From positions 7,134,001-7,198,000 of the forward strand of contig JAJNNQ010000137.1 in assembly GCA_027886175.1 (NCBI GenBank): a DNA stretch of 64,000 nt. The letters run 5' to 3'. Positions 26,901 through 39,010 of this stretch are shown here, in pieces. Position 1 is the first letter of the stretch; each line of letters opens with the position of its first letter. The translations under genes were made by a program, and so were the position numbers. The stretch is from Phylloscopus collybita. Its lineage: Eukaryota; Chordata; Aves; Passeriformes; Phylloscopidae. The notes under the pieces were generated by a model, which worked only from the letters and a program-made list of their open reading frames with translations, ran no database searches and was not told the DNA's origin.

Positions 26901-29550
26901 CCTGATGCTGCCCATTTTTTATACTGAATATAAAGTATCTTAGATATTAGAATGAACCTTGGAACCTCATTACAATGGACCATGCACAGCTCATTTGCAC
27001 AGAAACCAGACAAAGGTGTTAAAGTTTTAATCCACTTTCAAGTTTTCTCATGTTTTGGGATTATTTATATGCCCTGCCACGAGCACTTTCTGGCTGGTGG
27101 GCAACAGGATGTCTACCAGGACATCATGTACAAATTCTTGTGAGGACAGTAATGGAGAAGCCACCACATGCAACAGGCACAGATTAGATGAATGAATTTC
27201 GGGAAATTTCAGAATTTGTGGTGGGTCTTTTTTGAGGTACCAGAGACAACAGGCAGCCTGTAACACCAAGATGTGGCAAGCACTGAATATCTTCTACAAT
27301 TTAAGCTACTTTGCTTATGAAGGTGAAGAATTTACTGTTATTTGTTTATTTATTTAGGTTATCAAAAGCATGCTACTGGCAAGTAAATTTATTGCTAGAA
27401 GATTATTTTTACTTAGTGGAGCTTTTTCTTTGCTTTAGCAGGAATGCTTTAATTTACTGGCACAAATTCTCTCTCCTAGGATTTCCCATGTGAGAAGGGC
27501 AAATGTATCTCTTCATTTACAAACTTGGTTGGACAGATAAGACTAGGTCAGCAAGTGAGGCAAGAGATGACACAACAGAGAAAGCTCAAAACCCATTCCA
27601 AAGCCAGGAAGAATATTAGGTATCTTTTGCAATACCAAAGACTTCTGCTCTTAGAGAATGCTCATGTCTTAAAATTTTCTCTTCCCAAGAGTCCTGAAGA
27701 CCATTAGCCAGATTTCTTCCAGCTAAAACTGAGTGTGTTAATCCAAGTGCTAACATTTTTAGCAGCTATATTGTTTTTTTTCCTCAGATGGCTTTGTTAG
27801 AGATGGCTCTACTGAACTCCAGCAGATGTGCTTAAAGAGAAATGAGCTGCACAAAAAAAATTATCCCAATTCAGAATGACAGGCCCTGTGAGCTACCTAA
27901 TTTATTAGTCTAAAAGCAGAAGAGAATTTTTCACCAAAGACAAAAAGTAACCTAAAATACACATTTTGAACATTCCGAGGGGAGACAACATTCACAGTTC
28001 TTACAAGAGGAGAAGGGTGCTGACATCAATTAAAACTTGAAAAATTTGGCTTCCCAGCATCACATCTGTTTTACCTATTAAAACTTTACTTAAAGAGACA
28101 TATAACAACAAGTGGATGTTAAAATAATCTGTTCTGTTTCTGTGTGGGATTTTGGGCCAAAGTTTCTACAAAAAAAAAAATCCAAAATTGTGTTTGACAA
28201 CTAAGAATAAGCAACAGTATAATAGCCGTACATTGTTCCAGAGCTTGTACAGTCAATAGATATAAAATAAAAAAGTTCATTATTTACACACCATGCTCAA
28301 GTATTCAACTCAGAGTTTCTGAGTTTTGACAGGTACTTGATTTTGATGAAGGAGGATAAAGCATTCATTGCCACTGAAATTCAAACCAGAATTAATTTCT
28401 GTACAGCTTAGGTTGACAGCATCAGGAACGTAGCCTTTCTTTAAGGTCATTATAGGTCAAATGCTAATGAAAGAAACACCTAAACCTTTAACTTCTCTTG
28501 TGGCCTGACTACAGGAAGACACAGAGGTTTCACAGTGGGAGCTGAGACGAGTTAGTTTTCTATAGTTTTCTATAACTTTTTTTCCACATGTTGGGACCAA
28601 CATTCTTCAGTTTTTAAGAATTTTCTCTGAATGGAACAACTTTTCTACCTCGCCATTTCAGCAGGTCATTGTTCCTATTTCGAATGCTGACTGTGATCAA
28701 TGAAGCATCAGAAATGTTTTGTGTCCCTACAAAACAAGACAATTTTTTTTCATATTTTCTGCTCCTGTTCTCTGCTTTTTCCACAATAGACTTTTATTTT
28801 GGAGTCTTATAGTGCCAGCAGGAATGTGTAAAAAGAAAATACTTGTTCTGGCTGTGTATTAACATTTGGCTCAAAGAGGATCTCTCCTCAGAGGGATTGT
28901 ATGTGTAATTTTTTAATTTTTTTTTTTTCCAAGCTTCTCCTCTGAAAACTGTCATTGTCTGGCAGTTCTTCCTTGCCTAGAGCCAAGGTGGAACTGAACT
29001 CTGTGCCAGCTACCTACTACCAAAGCAGATCAGCAACAAGGAAGTGAGAATTTTCCAGGTGCCGTTTTTCAAGGAATTATTCCCTCAGAGAGCCCTGGAA
29101 TGCCCATCCATCCTGTGTTGGCTGACCTGTGCCTGGGGACAGTTGCCAGAACCAATTCATCTCTGAAATGGATTCACTTTCATGGCTTCCTCACATCACT
29201 AGTGCAGGGCAGATTGGATGAGCAACGCTGCGAAAGAGCAAACACATAAAAGAAGCTTCAAAATGGAGCATTTACCCTTTGTTTTACCCTTCCCATGAAA
29301 TGGGCCTGAGTTGGCCTTAGGACTCGGAGTCCTTTCCAGCTCTCTGCAAGGGCTCTGTTCTAAGTGTGCAGGAAGGAAATGCAGGGTCAGGTACGCTGGG
29401 TGTAACCTCATCAAGGGAATCAAAATACAGCGAGACAGTGAAGGCCTAAAAAGTGCTAAAAAGCCTAAGTCAAACCAGGTAAGCACCAGAAAAAGACAAA
29501 TGCTAGTATGCCTCATCCACTCTAGTATGCAAAGGTATGTATTTAAAAAA

Positions 29551-29780
29551 CCAAACCAACCAACCAACCAACCAAACAAACAAACAAAAACAAACTAGCC
29601 CCTCCCAAAAAAACCCAAAAAACAACAAAACAACAAACAAACAAACAAAACCACAAAAACACAAAAAACAAAAACAAAACAAACAAAACAAAACAAAACA
29701 AAAAAACAAAAACCAAAAAACAAACAAAAACAACAACAACAACAAAAAAAACAAAAACAAAACCAAACCAAACCACCCCC
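29551..29780. repeat. A/C-rich simple repeat tract
   Basis: A mixture of CCAA, CAAA, CAAAA and CAA units. From 29604 to 29780 the plus strand is made only of A and C (177 bases). Unit length drifts from tetramers to pentamers to trimers, suggesting repeated slippage from an A-rich seed. Open frames here, such as the Asn/Lys/Thr-rich frame at 29537-29806 and the Phe/Leu-rich frames opposite, are repeat translations and not genes. Confidence 0.95.
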
Positions 29781-32700
29781 TGAATATCAGATCAGATCTT
29801 CAGTAGATGTTTCAGGATACTTATATTAGAGATGGCTTGTACCTGCCAAGATCTGGTTGTGTTTTGCTGTACCAGCAAACCCACTGCTGCTCTCCACCCA
29901 GTCCAAGGACATCAGCTCTTTTCCCAGGTGATTTCCTCAGGTCAGCTCAGCAGTGCACTTCTTCATTCTATCTCCTTATCATCACCACGCAGACACAGAT
30001 TCAGATTGCAGATGGGGCTCCTAACACACAAACTGCACTCCTTTAGGAAATCATTACACCAGCATAATGTCAACACTTAATTTGTCCTAATTGCTATCAG
30101 ACATCCAACCCACAGCACCAGAGCTAGCCTGAGGCAGGTGTACAGTGTAGATGCCAAGTGCTAAGCATCACCTTGCCTTCATACTGGGCTCACAGCTTGA
30201 TAATGTAGACCCAGCCATTTTTTCTGAAACTAAAATTTCTACAAAATCTTGTTTCAGCAGCTTTCTCCTCTCCTCCATGGTGGTGTCCTGCCCTCCATGC
30301 ATGGTACATTAGTTTTGCACTTTATATCCTTGCTCTTCTGTAAATACCTGTCATCAAGAATAGCCAAAATGATAACAAGTTAAAAATAATAAAAAGATGC
30401 CTCTAAACTATGCAATAAAATAAGTAAACAGCAAGTGGGAAAGATCAGCAGCAATGCAGTGGGGGAGTGTGACAAAGCCAAGAGACACAGGGACTGAGCT
30501 TCCTGGGACTTGGAAGCTGCCAAGAGAGCAGTTTTATGCTCCAGCCCCAAAGCAAGTACTGTAAAATTCCATTTGAATTTTTTTTTTTTTTTTGCTGGAA
30601 GCTCAAACACTGCCACATGCTGATAGTGATAAATCCAAAGAGGCACAACCTTTGCAAAGCAATTTTTATCAACACTAAGAGGATGCTGCCTCAGCAGCTT
30701 GGAAAAGCAGAAAACATTGAGCTTCCTCTACACATATGGTAATTTTTGCTATATTTTTGAATGAGTGGGGACTTCAGTGCTATATTGAGGAGCTTTACAG
30801 ATAGTTGTGTTCACTTCTAATTAACGCAAAGTTAAAAAGGCAAAAAAAATTAATAAATGTTGATAAAATTGTTCATGCCCTTGGGCAGGGTGTTATGCTT
30901 CTAAAAGGTCTTTCACATGAGTTTTGTGCAGTGAGGGCTCTGCCATGCAAAATGACTTTATCAGCTGAGGGAACAATATTGGAGAGGTCAGCTTGCTATA
31001 ATGCAATGAAACCAATAATATTTTAAACGTCTTTGTTGTCAATTAAACACTGATCTCCATCATAAGGTGCCTAAAAAGGCAGCTTTTCTGACGTAGTGAT
31101 CAGCTCCTGATGAAGCCAATGGAATACCTGGCTGCACTGGTCTCTCAAATGGGATTGCTTTGTACCTGTGTCTGGTGGTAGATTTGGATTCCAGTCCCCG
31201 AGGTCTGACCCTACTGCTCTGTGAACTGCTGCAACTATTTATACTTTGAAGAAAAGCATAGAAAATCAAGAAACTATTTGTATGATCCGACACACACACA
31301 TAGAAAATATTGAAAAAAAATTCCAAACCAGCTGAGATGTTGGCTATAATGTGGAATTCAATCTCAGGATTAGCTGGTGTTTCAAAACTACACTTATGTC
31401 AACTGGACAACAACTTAAGAGTTCTGCTTCCATGTTTATCTGACAGGATTCAGGCTATATAAGTAGGAGCTTAATCCTCTGTATGGTTGAGATCCAGAGG
31501 TTCCTCTGCTCCTTTATGATTTTCCATCTCACAAGAGCACACTTATTTATACCTAACAGAGCAGTTCCTACAGAGGACGTGATGCTGCAGGTATTGCTGG
31601 GACTGCCTCTCCTTTTACCCACAACCCTTCTACTTGAAACACTTTCCAGGTTGTTGAATATTCACCTTGATACTGCCTTATACCAAAAGAACTTGTCAAT
31701 TGCCCAGCATCCTTCACAAGAGCCTCTTCCCCAGGATAAGGATGCAATTTCCTGGCCCCACTGCTCAAATATCAACTCTTTCACACCCAAGTTTTCTGGC
31801 TTTCTCTTCCACTCTTTGGTGTCCTTTTTACATCTCCCCACACTAGGAAGTGAAGAAAATCCTGCCTACCTTCAAACTTCTCCCACTTCCCAGATTTTAA
31901 ATCAGGACATGATCTCATGCCCTCCATTTTACACTTCTCTCATGATCCAACCTTGCACAGGCAGACTAAGTCCTCAATCCTATAACCCCCCACATCTTTC
32001 CTGTTCCTGATGTCCATCCCAGCTTATGAGTTCCCTAACATTGCTGTCTGCAACCCCAGTCACGAATTCAATTCCCCAGATGGCAAAGCTGCTGCAGAGT
32101 GAGCACCAATTAGTTGCAACTTTGCTGTTCATTAAGTATTATTGCTTTGGGGGGTTTTTTTTGCAGATGGAGACACTGAGGTCAAGGATAAATCACCTAT
32201 TTATTTCTAGAACACTTGGAATGTGGCTCACAGGTCAAATTCAGTCCCTTCAAACAACTAATTGGGTTGCCTGGGTCATATGAAAGACTCGACACTTGAG
32301 AAAGAAGGTGACAGGGAATGAGTTGGAAGATAGAATTGTTCCAGGAAAACAGTCTCTACTGCTCTCTGTACAAGAACTTTCTGCTCCACATCAATTTGTT
32401 ATCTGAATAAAAATGCATTGCAAACTGGACCAGAATATTGACCTCCCCCACAAGAGATTAGTGGCACTCACTCTGTGTCAGTCCCTAGGTCTGGTCCCTA
32501 ACACATGTTTACACATTGGCTGATGCAGTGGGCCAAAAAGTCACAGTGCCTGCACCTTGAACACAAACACGTTGTTACTATTGGTTGAGGACAACAGCAT
32601 GAAGGACGAGAATATATTTGGGAATATCTTGACTCAATATTTCTCTCAGTGTTTTTTCTTTCTGTATTTTCTTTCTTTTACTTTGCAGCCTCCCCCTTTA

Positions 32701-34040
32701 AGGTATTAGGAAGACTGTAATATGAAAATATTTGTAATTTTTTTTTTGGAGTTTACAAAGAAATGAGGAAAGCATGATTATGGTTACTGCCTCAAGAGAG
32801 AAAATCAGTTTTGGAGGAGAAAACTTACAGGTAAAATTAAGAAATTCTTACTTAAAAGTAATGCTGATGCTTTATAATGTTTCTGCCACAGTGTCACCAT
32901 GGACACACTATCATCTTGCGGGGATGCTGGAGATGTAAGCAGCTGACATTCCAGCAGAGTCAGCTCTACATGTCACTGTAGGTCAGAGAAAATAATGGCT
33001 AGCAGAAAAAGTGGAGTTCAACAAGAAGGAAAAGATTTTTTTTCTTTCAAGTGTGCCTCAGGAAAGAAGCAAAACCTACGAGCACAACGAGTTTGGAAAT
33101 TATTGAAATAGTGAATAAGAGAGACAAATGTGCAACAATCCTGTTTCCCCAGCTGCAAGCTGTTTTTCCTTTTTGCAGCATGGGCAGTGGTGTCTATGTT
33201 AGTCTGTTATGCTCTTGACTCTCAGCTGGAATTGTGCTCTACTTTTCATGAGGTTTAGTTACTGACATGACTTAACACTCTATCTCTCACTCTATACTTT
33301 GTGACAAAATTGACAAATTTAACATCCCAATTTATCAAATCCTGAAATACAGGAGACAACTACTGCTGTGAGAGTAGAGCTTGGTGCAAACCACAGAGCA
33401 GCCACTAGTAATGCATTCAAAATTGCCTTGGATCCACTGTCTTTAGGTAAGTCCCGCTGAATCCCAGAAAATTCTCAGGAGAGACCTGGGCTTCTCTTGT
33501 GTGGTCTACAGATTAAAGGCTAAAATAGTTTCACCAAGTCTAGTCAGCTGAAATCCCTCTACCCTCAATGCACACAGATAAATCATGTGCACAAAGTGAC
33601 CCAAGGGTTGTGATGGAAGGAAGACCAATTTGAACACCTGAGAATTCCTACAGTTAGGCAAATAGCACCTATCTTTTACAAAATATAAAAAGTGCAACTA
33701 AGAAAGAAAGTGAACAAATCAAAAGACCCTAAGCTTTCAGAAAACTTCTACTGAAGAACGGAAATGCAAACCAGATCTGGGATTTTGAAGCTCTAACAAC
33801 AACAAACACAACAAACAACAAAAGCTACTGAAGACGCTTTAATTCTGGACCAATATTCTGGAAAAAAAAAGTATTAATGTGCAACCCAGGTAGGGGAAAA
33901 CTAAAGTTTCATCTACCATTCTCTATGTCTCTAAGTGAGAGCTCACATTTTCTTTGTATCTACAGACATAAACTTGGATGAATGTTTTAGTTCTGCAAAC
34001 TCTCAAGAAGCTTAAAATCATGGTGGCAGACATGACCTAA

Positions 34041-34078
34041 ACAAAAAAAACCCCAAAAAAACAAAACAAAACAAAAAG
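34041..34078. repeat. A/C simple tract
   Basis: A runs with CCCC and CAAAA units. A small counterpart of the tract at 29.6 kb. Confidence 0.75.
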
Positions 34079-37000
34079 AATAGTTCAGAAAGAGGTAGGG
34101 AACATCTAAGCCATGTTTTATACTCTTCCTACTAGCCAAGACAGTTTCTCTGCCTTTCCATCAAGGAACTTCAACTTTAGATACCTGAAAGTAATTTCTA
34201 TCATGGCCAGGTTCTTACATCCTTTTCACAGGCCATGAACAAGAACTGGTGCTGCCAATGCACACTTCTTTAAGCTTATGCTAAAGCTGTGTTGCCTCTC
34301 CAATCACAACCATTTTGTGAGTGTGGGATATATTAAGTAACTCCGCAGGCACATGCAAGTGACAGATGAGAGTGCAGATACCTAAATTCCAGGTGTCCTA
34401 GGGTAGTCGAATCCCATATAAAATAACATTTCTTTGAGGAATAGTTTATAAACTTCCCATTATCAGTACAAATACCAGGTTGCTTTAGGTATCAGCAGAT
34501 ATGTGTATACTTGCATAATAAAATCCCACATGGCTTTCTTTGCACTGTCTTCTTCAAGCATTCACTGTTTCAAAGGGTTAAAATACAGGACTGACAGGGC
34601 TCTGAGTCAATTCAAGCCATCAAAGATCCTTGATGCAATATTTCACTTTTACCCCCACTGGCTGTATTTGGTGACCTTTCTGCATAGATGTTTTGTCTCA
34701 GCACTACACAAGAAGAATGTTTATGAGGAGAGGGAATAATGTTGCCAGTGAGGAGGTCCAACCCTGTGACCAGGGAGAAGAGAAACAGAGATCAGGCCAG
34801 CCAAGGGATGCAGGGGAGAGGGAGGGTCATTCCACCACTGTCAGAAAGCAGCAACAGTGGACTGGGGTGGGGAGAACTTGTCAGTTCTAACTTTGCCCTG
34901 ATCCCAGAGGTCCATCTGACAGGGCTGACAGTCCATGATGGCTCACTGTTTTCTGCTGTGGCTTGCTTATGCTTTTTTTTTTTTCCCCAGCTCTCATCCT
35001 TTGAAATACATTTTCATGCCAGCTGTCCCCACATGAATTCATTCTCATTTCTCCCCCTTGTTTGAGAACAAATTAAAGAAAGCAGAACCATCAACTTAAT
35101 AAAAAAGTGTAAAATTTCTCTTCTGGCTGGCAACACATCTGATAGGGGTTGCAATTTGTTATTTTAGTATTAAAAGGCTGCTGTCATCTCCTGCAATTTG
35201 TGAGCCCCTTCTGAGCAATGAACAGCTTGGATTTTCCTGAACTTACATTTGTTATTATTAAAAAGATCTTTGTAATGACTGAAAGTAAATGCTGACACTG
35301 ACTTGGGTTTATGATTTTATTTACTTACTTGATTCTTATTTATGATGGCTTGGCCACACAGTGAAGCTTCTCTCAGTACTGAAATAAAGAATCATTAGAA
35401 TCAAGCAAGGAAGCAAAGTGAAATAAAGGTGATATGAATGCTGTTCGCTTGCTTATTCATTTAAATCGATTTTTCTTTACTGGCTGAGAGCATCTCTCAA
35501 AAGAACAAAGCCAAAAAGAAAAGAGAAAAGTTGACTTTGGAAGCAGATTTCTTGCAAACTATTAAGAGTTAGGTGATGTACAATATCACTGTTTCCATCA
35601 ATGGTAATTTTTTTTTGCCATGGTTTTCAGCAGAGAATGGCAACCATGAGAGATCAGACCAATAAAACAAATGTCAGCAGTCATAATTAGTGCTTGCCAA
35701 CTCTCAGAAATCAGTCATATGCTTAAAGCTCCTGGAATTCCATCATTATGAACAATTTATTTTCAATAAATTATACTCTGCATGACTGCAGAATAAGTCT
35801 TGTAACTATGAATCCCAAATGGTAAAGGAATAAGCACACACATCTGTAATATGTTAATTTTGCACTGATCTCATGAGTTGGTTGTGCATTGTGTAGTGAA
35901 ATAATTAACAATCTCTTTTGGCACACCAGGGGCCAGATCTTCAGGTGATAGATATTGATCAAATATTGTTGATTGCAGAACAGCAGCTGCGTTTGCCAAG
36001 CAGCTGAAATTACAAAGTTAATTTAGAAAAGTTAAAAATATCCGTTGTCATTATGAATTGTGACACTAATGTATATTTTAACAGGATAGATATTCTTGTG
36101 ATTCTCTTGTGGTTTTGCTCTTCATCACATCTGTTTGTCTGATTTCTAATTTTCTATAATTTAAACAAATATTCTCTTCATATATTTTTCTGCCTTTATC
36201 TGGTACAGACAGATTTGTTTCCTTTATTAAAGCATGTTAGTGTCTTTTTTTCTCACTGAGAACTCGATGCTCCTTGCAGTTCTCTTCCAACTCAGGGTAT
36301 TCTAAGAACACCTATTATTCACTTTTGAAAAATGGTTCAAAAACCTGCAAGCAATGAAGTTATCACCTCTCAGAAACCTGCAGTCTTTAGGTTGAGGGAT
36401 CTGGGAAGATTTTCCTGACCTACTCTGGAAGTGTCAGATATTTTGTGCCTGGCCTGCCTGCTGTAACCTGTTCCTGCCACTTGCAAGAGAAGCAGGGAAA
36501 TGTGTTGCCCTGCCTCGTGCAGGTCAGTTTATGGTCCAACTTCTCAGCTAAAGCAATTAATGAACCCTTATTTATGCTCCTGTTCTGTGCTGTAAGTGCT
36601 GCTGCTTTAGAGGGGGTCATGTACTTGTGGACATGGTACTGACTGAAGCAAGACAGAGGAGCCTTCACTCTTTGTCAATAATGTCTGTGCAGGCAGGACC
36701 AGACCTGGGAGCACACATGTGTCTGCTGGTGGGACTTAACCTGACCAACCAACCAGTTTTGACTAATTAATGAAGATGTGAGGAGGGAGAATGGAAATCT
36801 CTTCATGACCTGAAGAGCTGCTTCTTAAACCTTCCTTAAACCAAGCATTAAAATGGTCTCTTTTGGACATGAGGGAATATCTCAGTTGACAGCTATATCC
36901 ATGCCTTGGTTTCTAAGTGGCTTTTAACTCATACTAACTTGAATTTTTAAATTTGTGCAAAGACACCTGCATATTATTTCCTTCTGATAAAGCCTCCTTC

Positions 37001-37759
37001 TCCCTCTTAATTTTGCATTAATTTTTTTTTTTTTGTATCTTGTTTAATTTTCACCCATTATTTTCTTTCTTCAGTTCTGTGGTTTTCTTTTCTCTGACTT
37101 CTCCCTCAGCGTGTGCATCACCCATGTTGTATGCATTGTGGCACACTAATGTGACACTGGAGCAAGCAAGTGAAACACGGGTTCACTTGATATAGCTTTG
37201 CCCTAAGATTGCCATAGGTAATATGCTTTGTCTTAATTTTGGCAATGCCAGTTGGATGGTTCCTACGTAAATCTGCCATTGCTTGTAACTGAGGCATAGT
37301 CTCCTACACAGAAGGAGTAGAAGCATTATTACATTAGTGGTGAATCACAGATTATATTTGATCTTTCTTTTCCCATTCCACCTACAGTCCTTCCCACAAG
37401 AAGCCCCTGTTGGGCTGGAATTTACTATCCTCTTTGCACAAATGAAAACCACTAAATGATCCAGTCTCATTTGGTTTTATGGACTTCAGTTCTTGGCTAC
37501 CCATGGACTCTGACATGGAAAGTGACTTTTCCTTTTAACAACCCTTAGGGCTAAAATAGGTTTTAGACTCCTGAAGAGCACAACATGAGCAGTGGCTTTC
37601 CCTACCTGTCAGATGCCCTCAGTTGTCTCTTGTGTAGCTCAGCACAGGTTGTGACACTGTGTTTGTCTTCACTCCCACTTGAAGAAAACTTTGCATGCAG
37701 AACTGATGGCAGAAAGGATATTTCTTGGCATACAAAGACTTGTTAAAACTTTCATATTC

Positions 37760-37764
37760 AGATG
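37760..37764. other. LTR target-site duplication, left copy
   Basis: AGATG directly precedes the LTR. It differs at one base from AGGTG directly after it (38542-38546), consistent with a 5-bp duplication made at insertion and one later substitution. Confidence 0.65.
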
Positions 37765-38541
37765 TGTCTTGGTTTGTAAAGACAGGTATCAGCCAGGCAA
37801 AGCTGGAGTTTCCCTTAGAATGGAGAATGTAAACTCCTCACCCACTCCAAATTATAATTTTGCAATTAAGGGCTTTCAGGCAAAGATTTGGGAATAGGAA
37901 TAACAGTTCTTTACTAGGAATATTAACAATACAAATGTAGCAGAAAACAAAACCACCCAACCAAACCAGCAAAGAAACAAATAAGCAATCCTGGAAAACC
38001 CTGAGAGAGTCAGAGCTACAACATGACACCCTGTTGGTCATGGTGTTGGAAGCAGTCCAAAAGTGAGTCCTCCTGGAGTGGCAGATGTGGTTCTGTTGGA
38101 GTACAGATGATCCTGTAGCAAAAGGGTCCAGGGATGGTGAGAAGGGTCCAGTCTTCCTCCAGGAATCGGGTGAAGCTGGATGCCTTTGTGTTCCTGTGTC
38201 TCAGTTTTATCCAGGTAGAAATGGTTGGCTCCCCCCACTGGGTGGAGCATCTCACAATAGGATGTGGATGTACTACTTTGGGAAGGGTATAGTTTGGGGA
38301 TATGTTAGTTTGAGGGGGTGTTAATGGCCCATTAGCAGAAAAATATCCCCCTGGAGGGAGGACAGGCAGTGAAAGAGACAAGAAACACTGCTCCACCTGG
38401 TTTTAACAGTTGGCCCATTATCAGAAGGCATCCACTCCCCCTTCTCCCAGAGTTACAAGAGATAAAGAAAAAAAAACATCTTCCCAAATGCTTTCAACAG
38501 ATGAAATAGAATACACACTTTTGGTTCCATAACCCAAGACA
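37765..38541 (-). mobile_element. Solo LTR of an endogenous retrovirus
   Basis: A 777-bp unit starts TGTCTTGGTTT and ends AACCCAAGACA, an inverted terminal repeat with TG...CA ends as in retroviral LTRs. It is flanked by AGATG (37760-37764) and AGGTG (38542-38546), a 5-bp target duplication with one mismatch. No gag, pol or env-like sequence adjoins it, so it is a solo LTR left by recombination between paired LTRs. Minus orientation is inferred from an AGTAAA polyadenylation-like signal (plus-strand 37910-37915 reversed) lying about 145 bp from the 37765 end, with a GATAAAA TATA-like element reversed at 38204-38212. The sequence resembles LTRs I recall from passerine genomes, but the family name needs a database search. 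Confidence 0.8.
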
Positions 38542-38546
38542 AGGTG
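38542..38546. other. LTR target-site duplication, right copy
   Basis: AGGTG immediately follows the LTR's terminal CA and pairs with AGATG at the left flank. Four of five bases agree. Confidence 0.65.
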
Positions 38547-38702
38547 CAAGAAGATTGAACTCCCAGAATGATGGTGAAGATTTGTTCAGTAGCTCTGCCT
38601 TCTGCCTGGTTTTCCTTAAAACACTCAGGAAATACTGTTAAAACATAATTTATTGTAATAGGCTTGTAAATTTAATAGGTTTATACATGCATGCACCCAC
38701 AC

Positions 38703-39010
38703 ATGTGGGTACCAGTCTCTTCTCCCAGTCAGCAAGTGACAGGATGAGAGGAAATGGCCTCAAGTTGTGCCAGGGGAGATTTAGATTGGATGTTGGGAAA
38801 TTTTTTTTTTACTGAAATGGTTGTAAAGCATTGAAACAGCTGTCCAGGGAAGTGGTAGAGTCACCATCCCTGGAAGCAGTCAAAAAAAGATGTGTATTTG
38901 GCACTGGAGGATACAATTTGATAATGAACATGGTGGTACTGTGTTGATGCTTGGACTTGATTACCTTAAAGGTCTTTTCTAATCTTAACAATTCTACAAT
39001 TCTATGATTT
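38703..39010 (+). mobile_element. CR1 LINE 3' end, sense
   Basis: A clear CR1 3' end, starting near 'ggtaccagtctcttctccca' and continuing through 'gacaggatgagaggaaatgg', 'gccaggggagatttagattg' and 'gtcaccatccctggaag'. It ends in 'ggtcttttctaatc' and the terminal 'attctacaattctatgatt'. Intact landmarks and low divergence suggest one of the younger CR1 copies here. It begins about 160 bp after the solo LTR. Confidence 0.92.

Larger units (their letters stand above)
16961..29550. other. Long non-genic unique stretch
   Basis: About 12.6 kb without a recognisable gene or transposon. It holds a TA-rich tract (18365-18425), an A/GAA tract (19829-19862), an AAT microsatellite (20953-20989), a small inverted repeat at 18103-18123 and several A or T runs. 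Parts such as 19000-19300 and 20300-20950 look like complex unique sequence and could be conserved noncoding DNA, which I cannot test here. Open frames are below 130 codons and featureless. Confidence 0.5.
29781..37764. other. Non-genic stretch
   Basis: No gene or transposon is recognised. It contains small A/C tracts at 33799-33823 and 34041-34078 and T runs near 30578-30593 and 34974-34984. An open frame of 175 codons at 31483-32010 (+) has no recognisable domain, membrane pattern or neighbouring exon; I treat it as chance. The region from 35130 to 35460 is complex unique sequence that could be conserved, but this is untested. Confidence 0.5.

Noticed and set aside
29503..29806. Phe/Leu-rich and Asn/Lys-rich open frames
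   Set aside because: They are produced by the A/C simple repeat, which lacks stop codons by composition.
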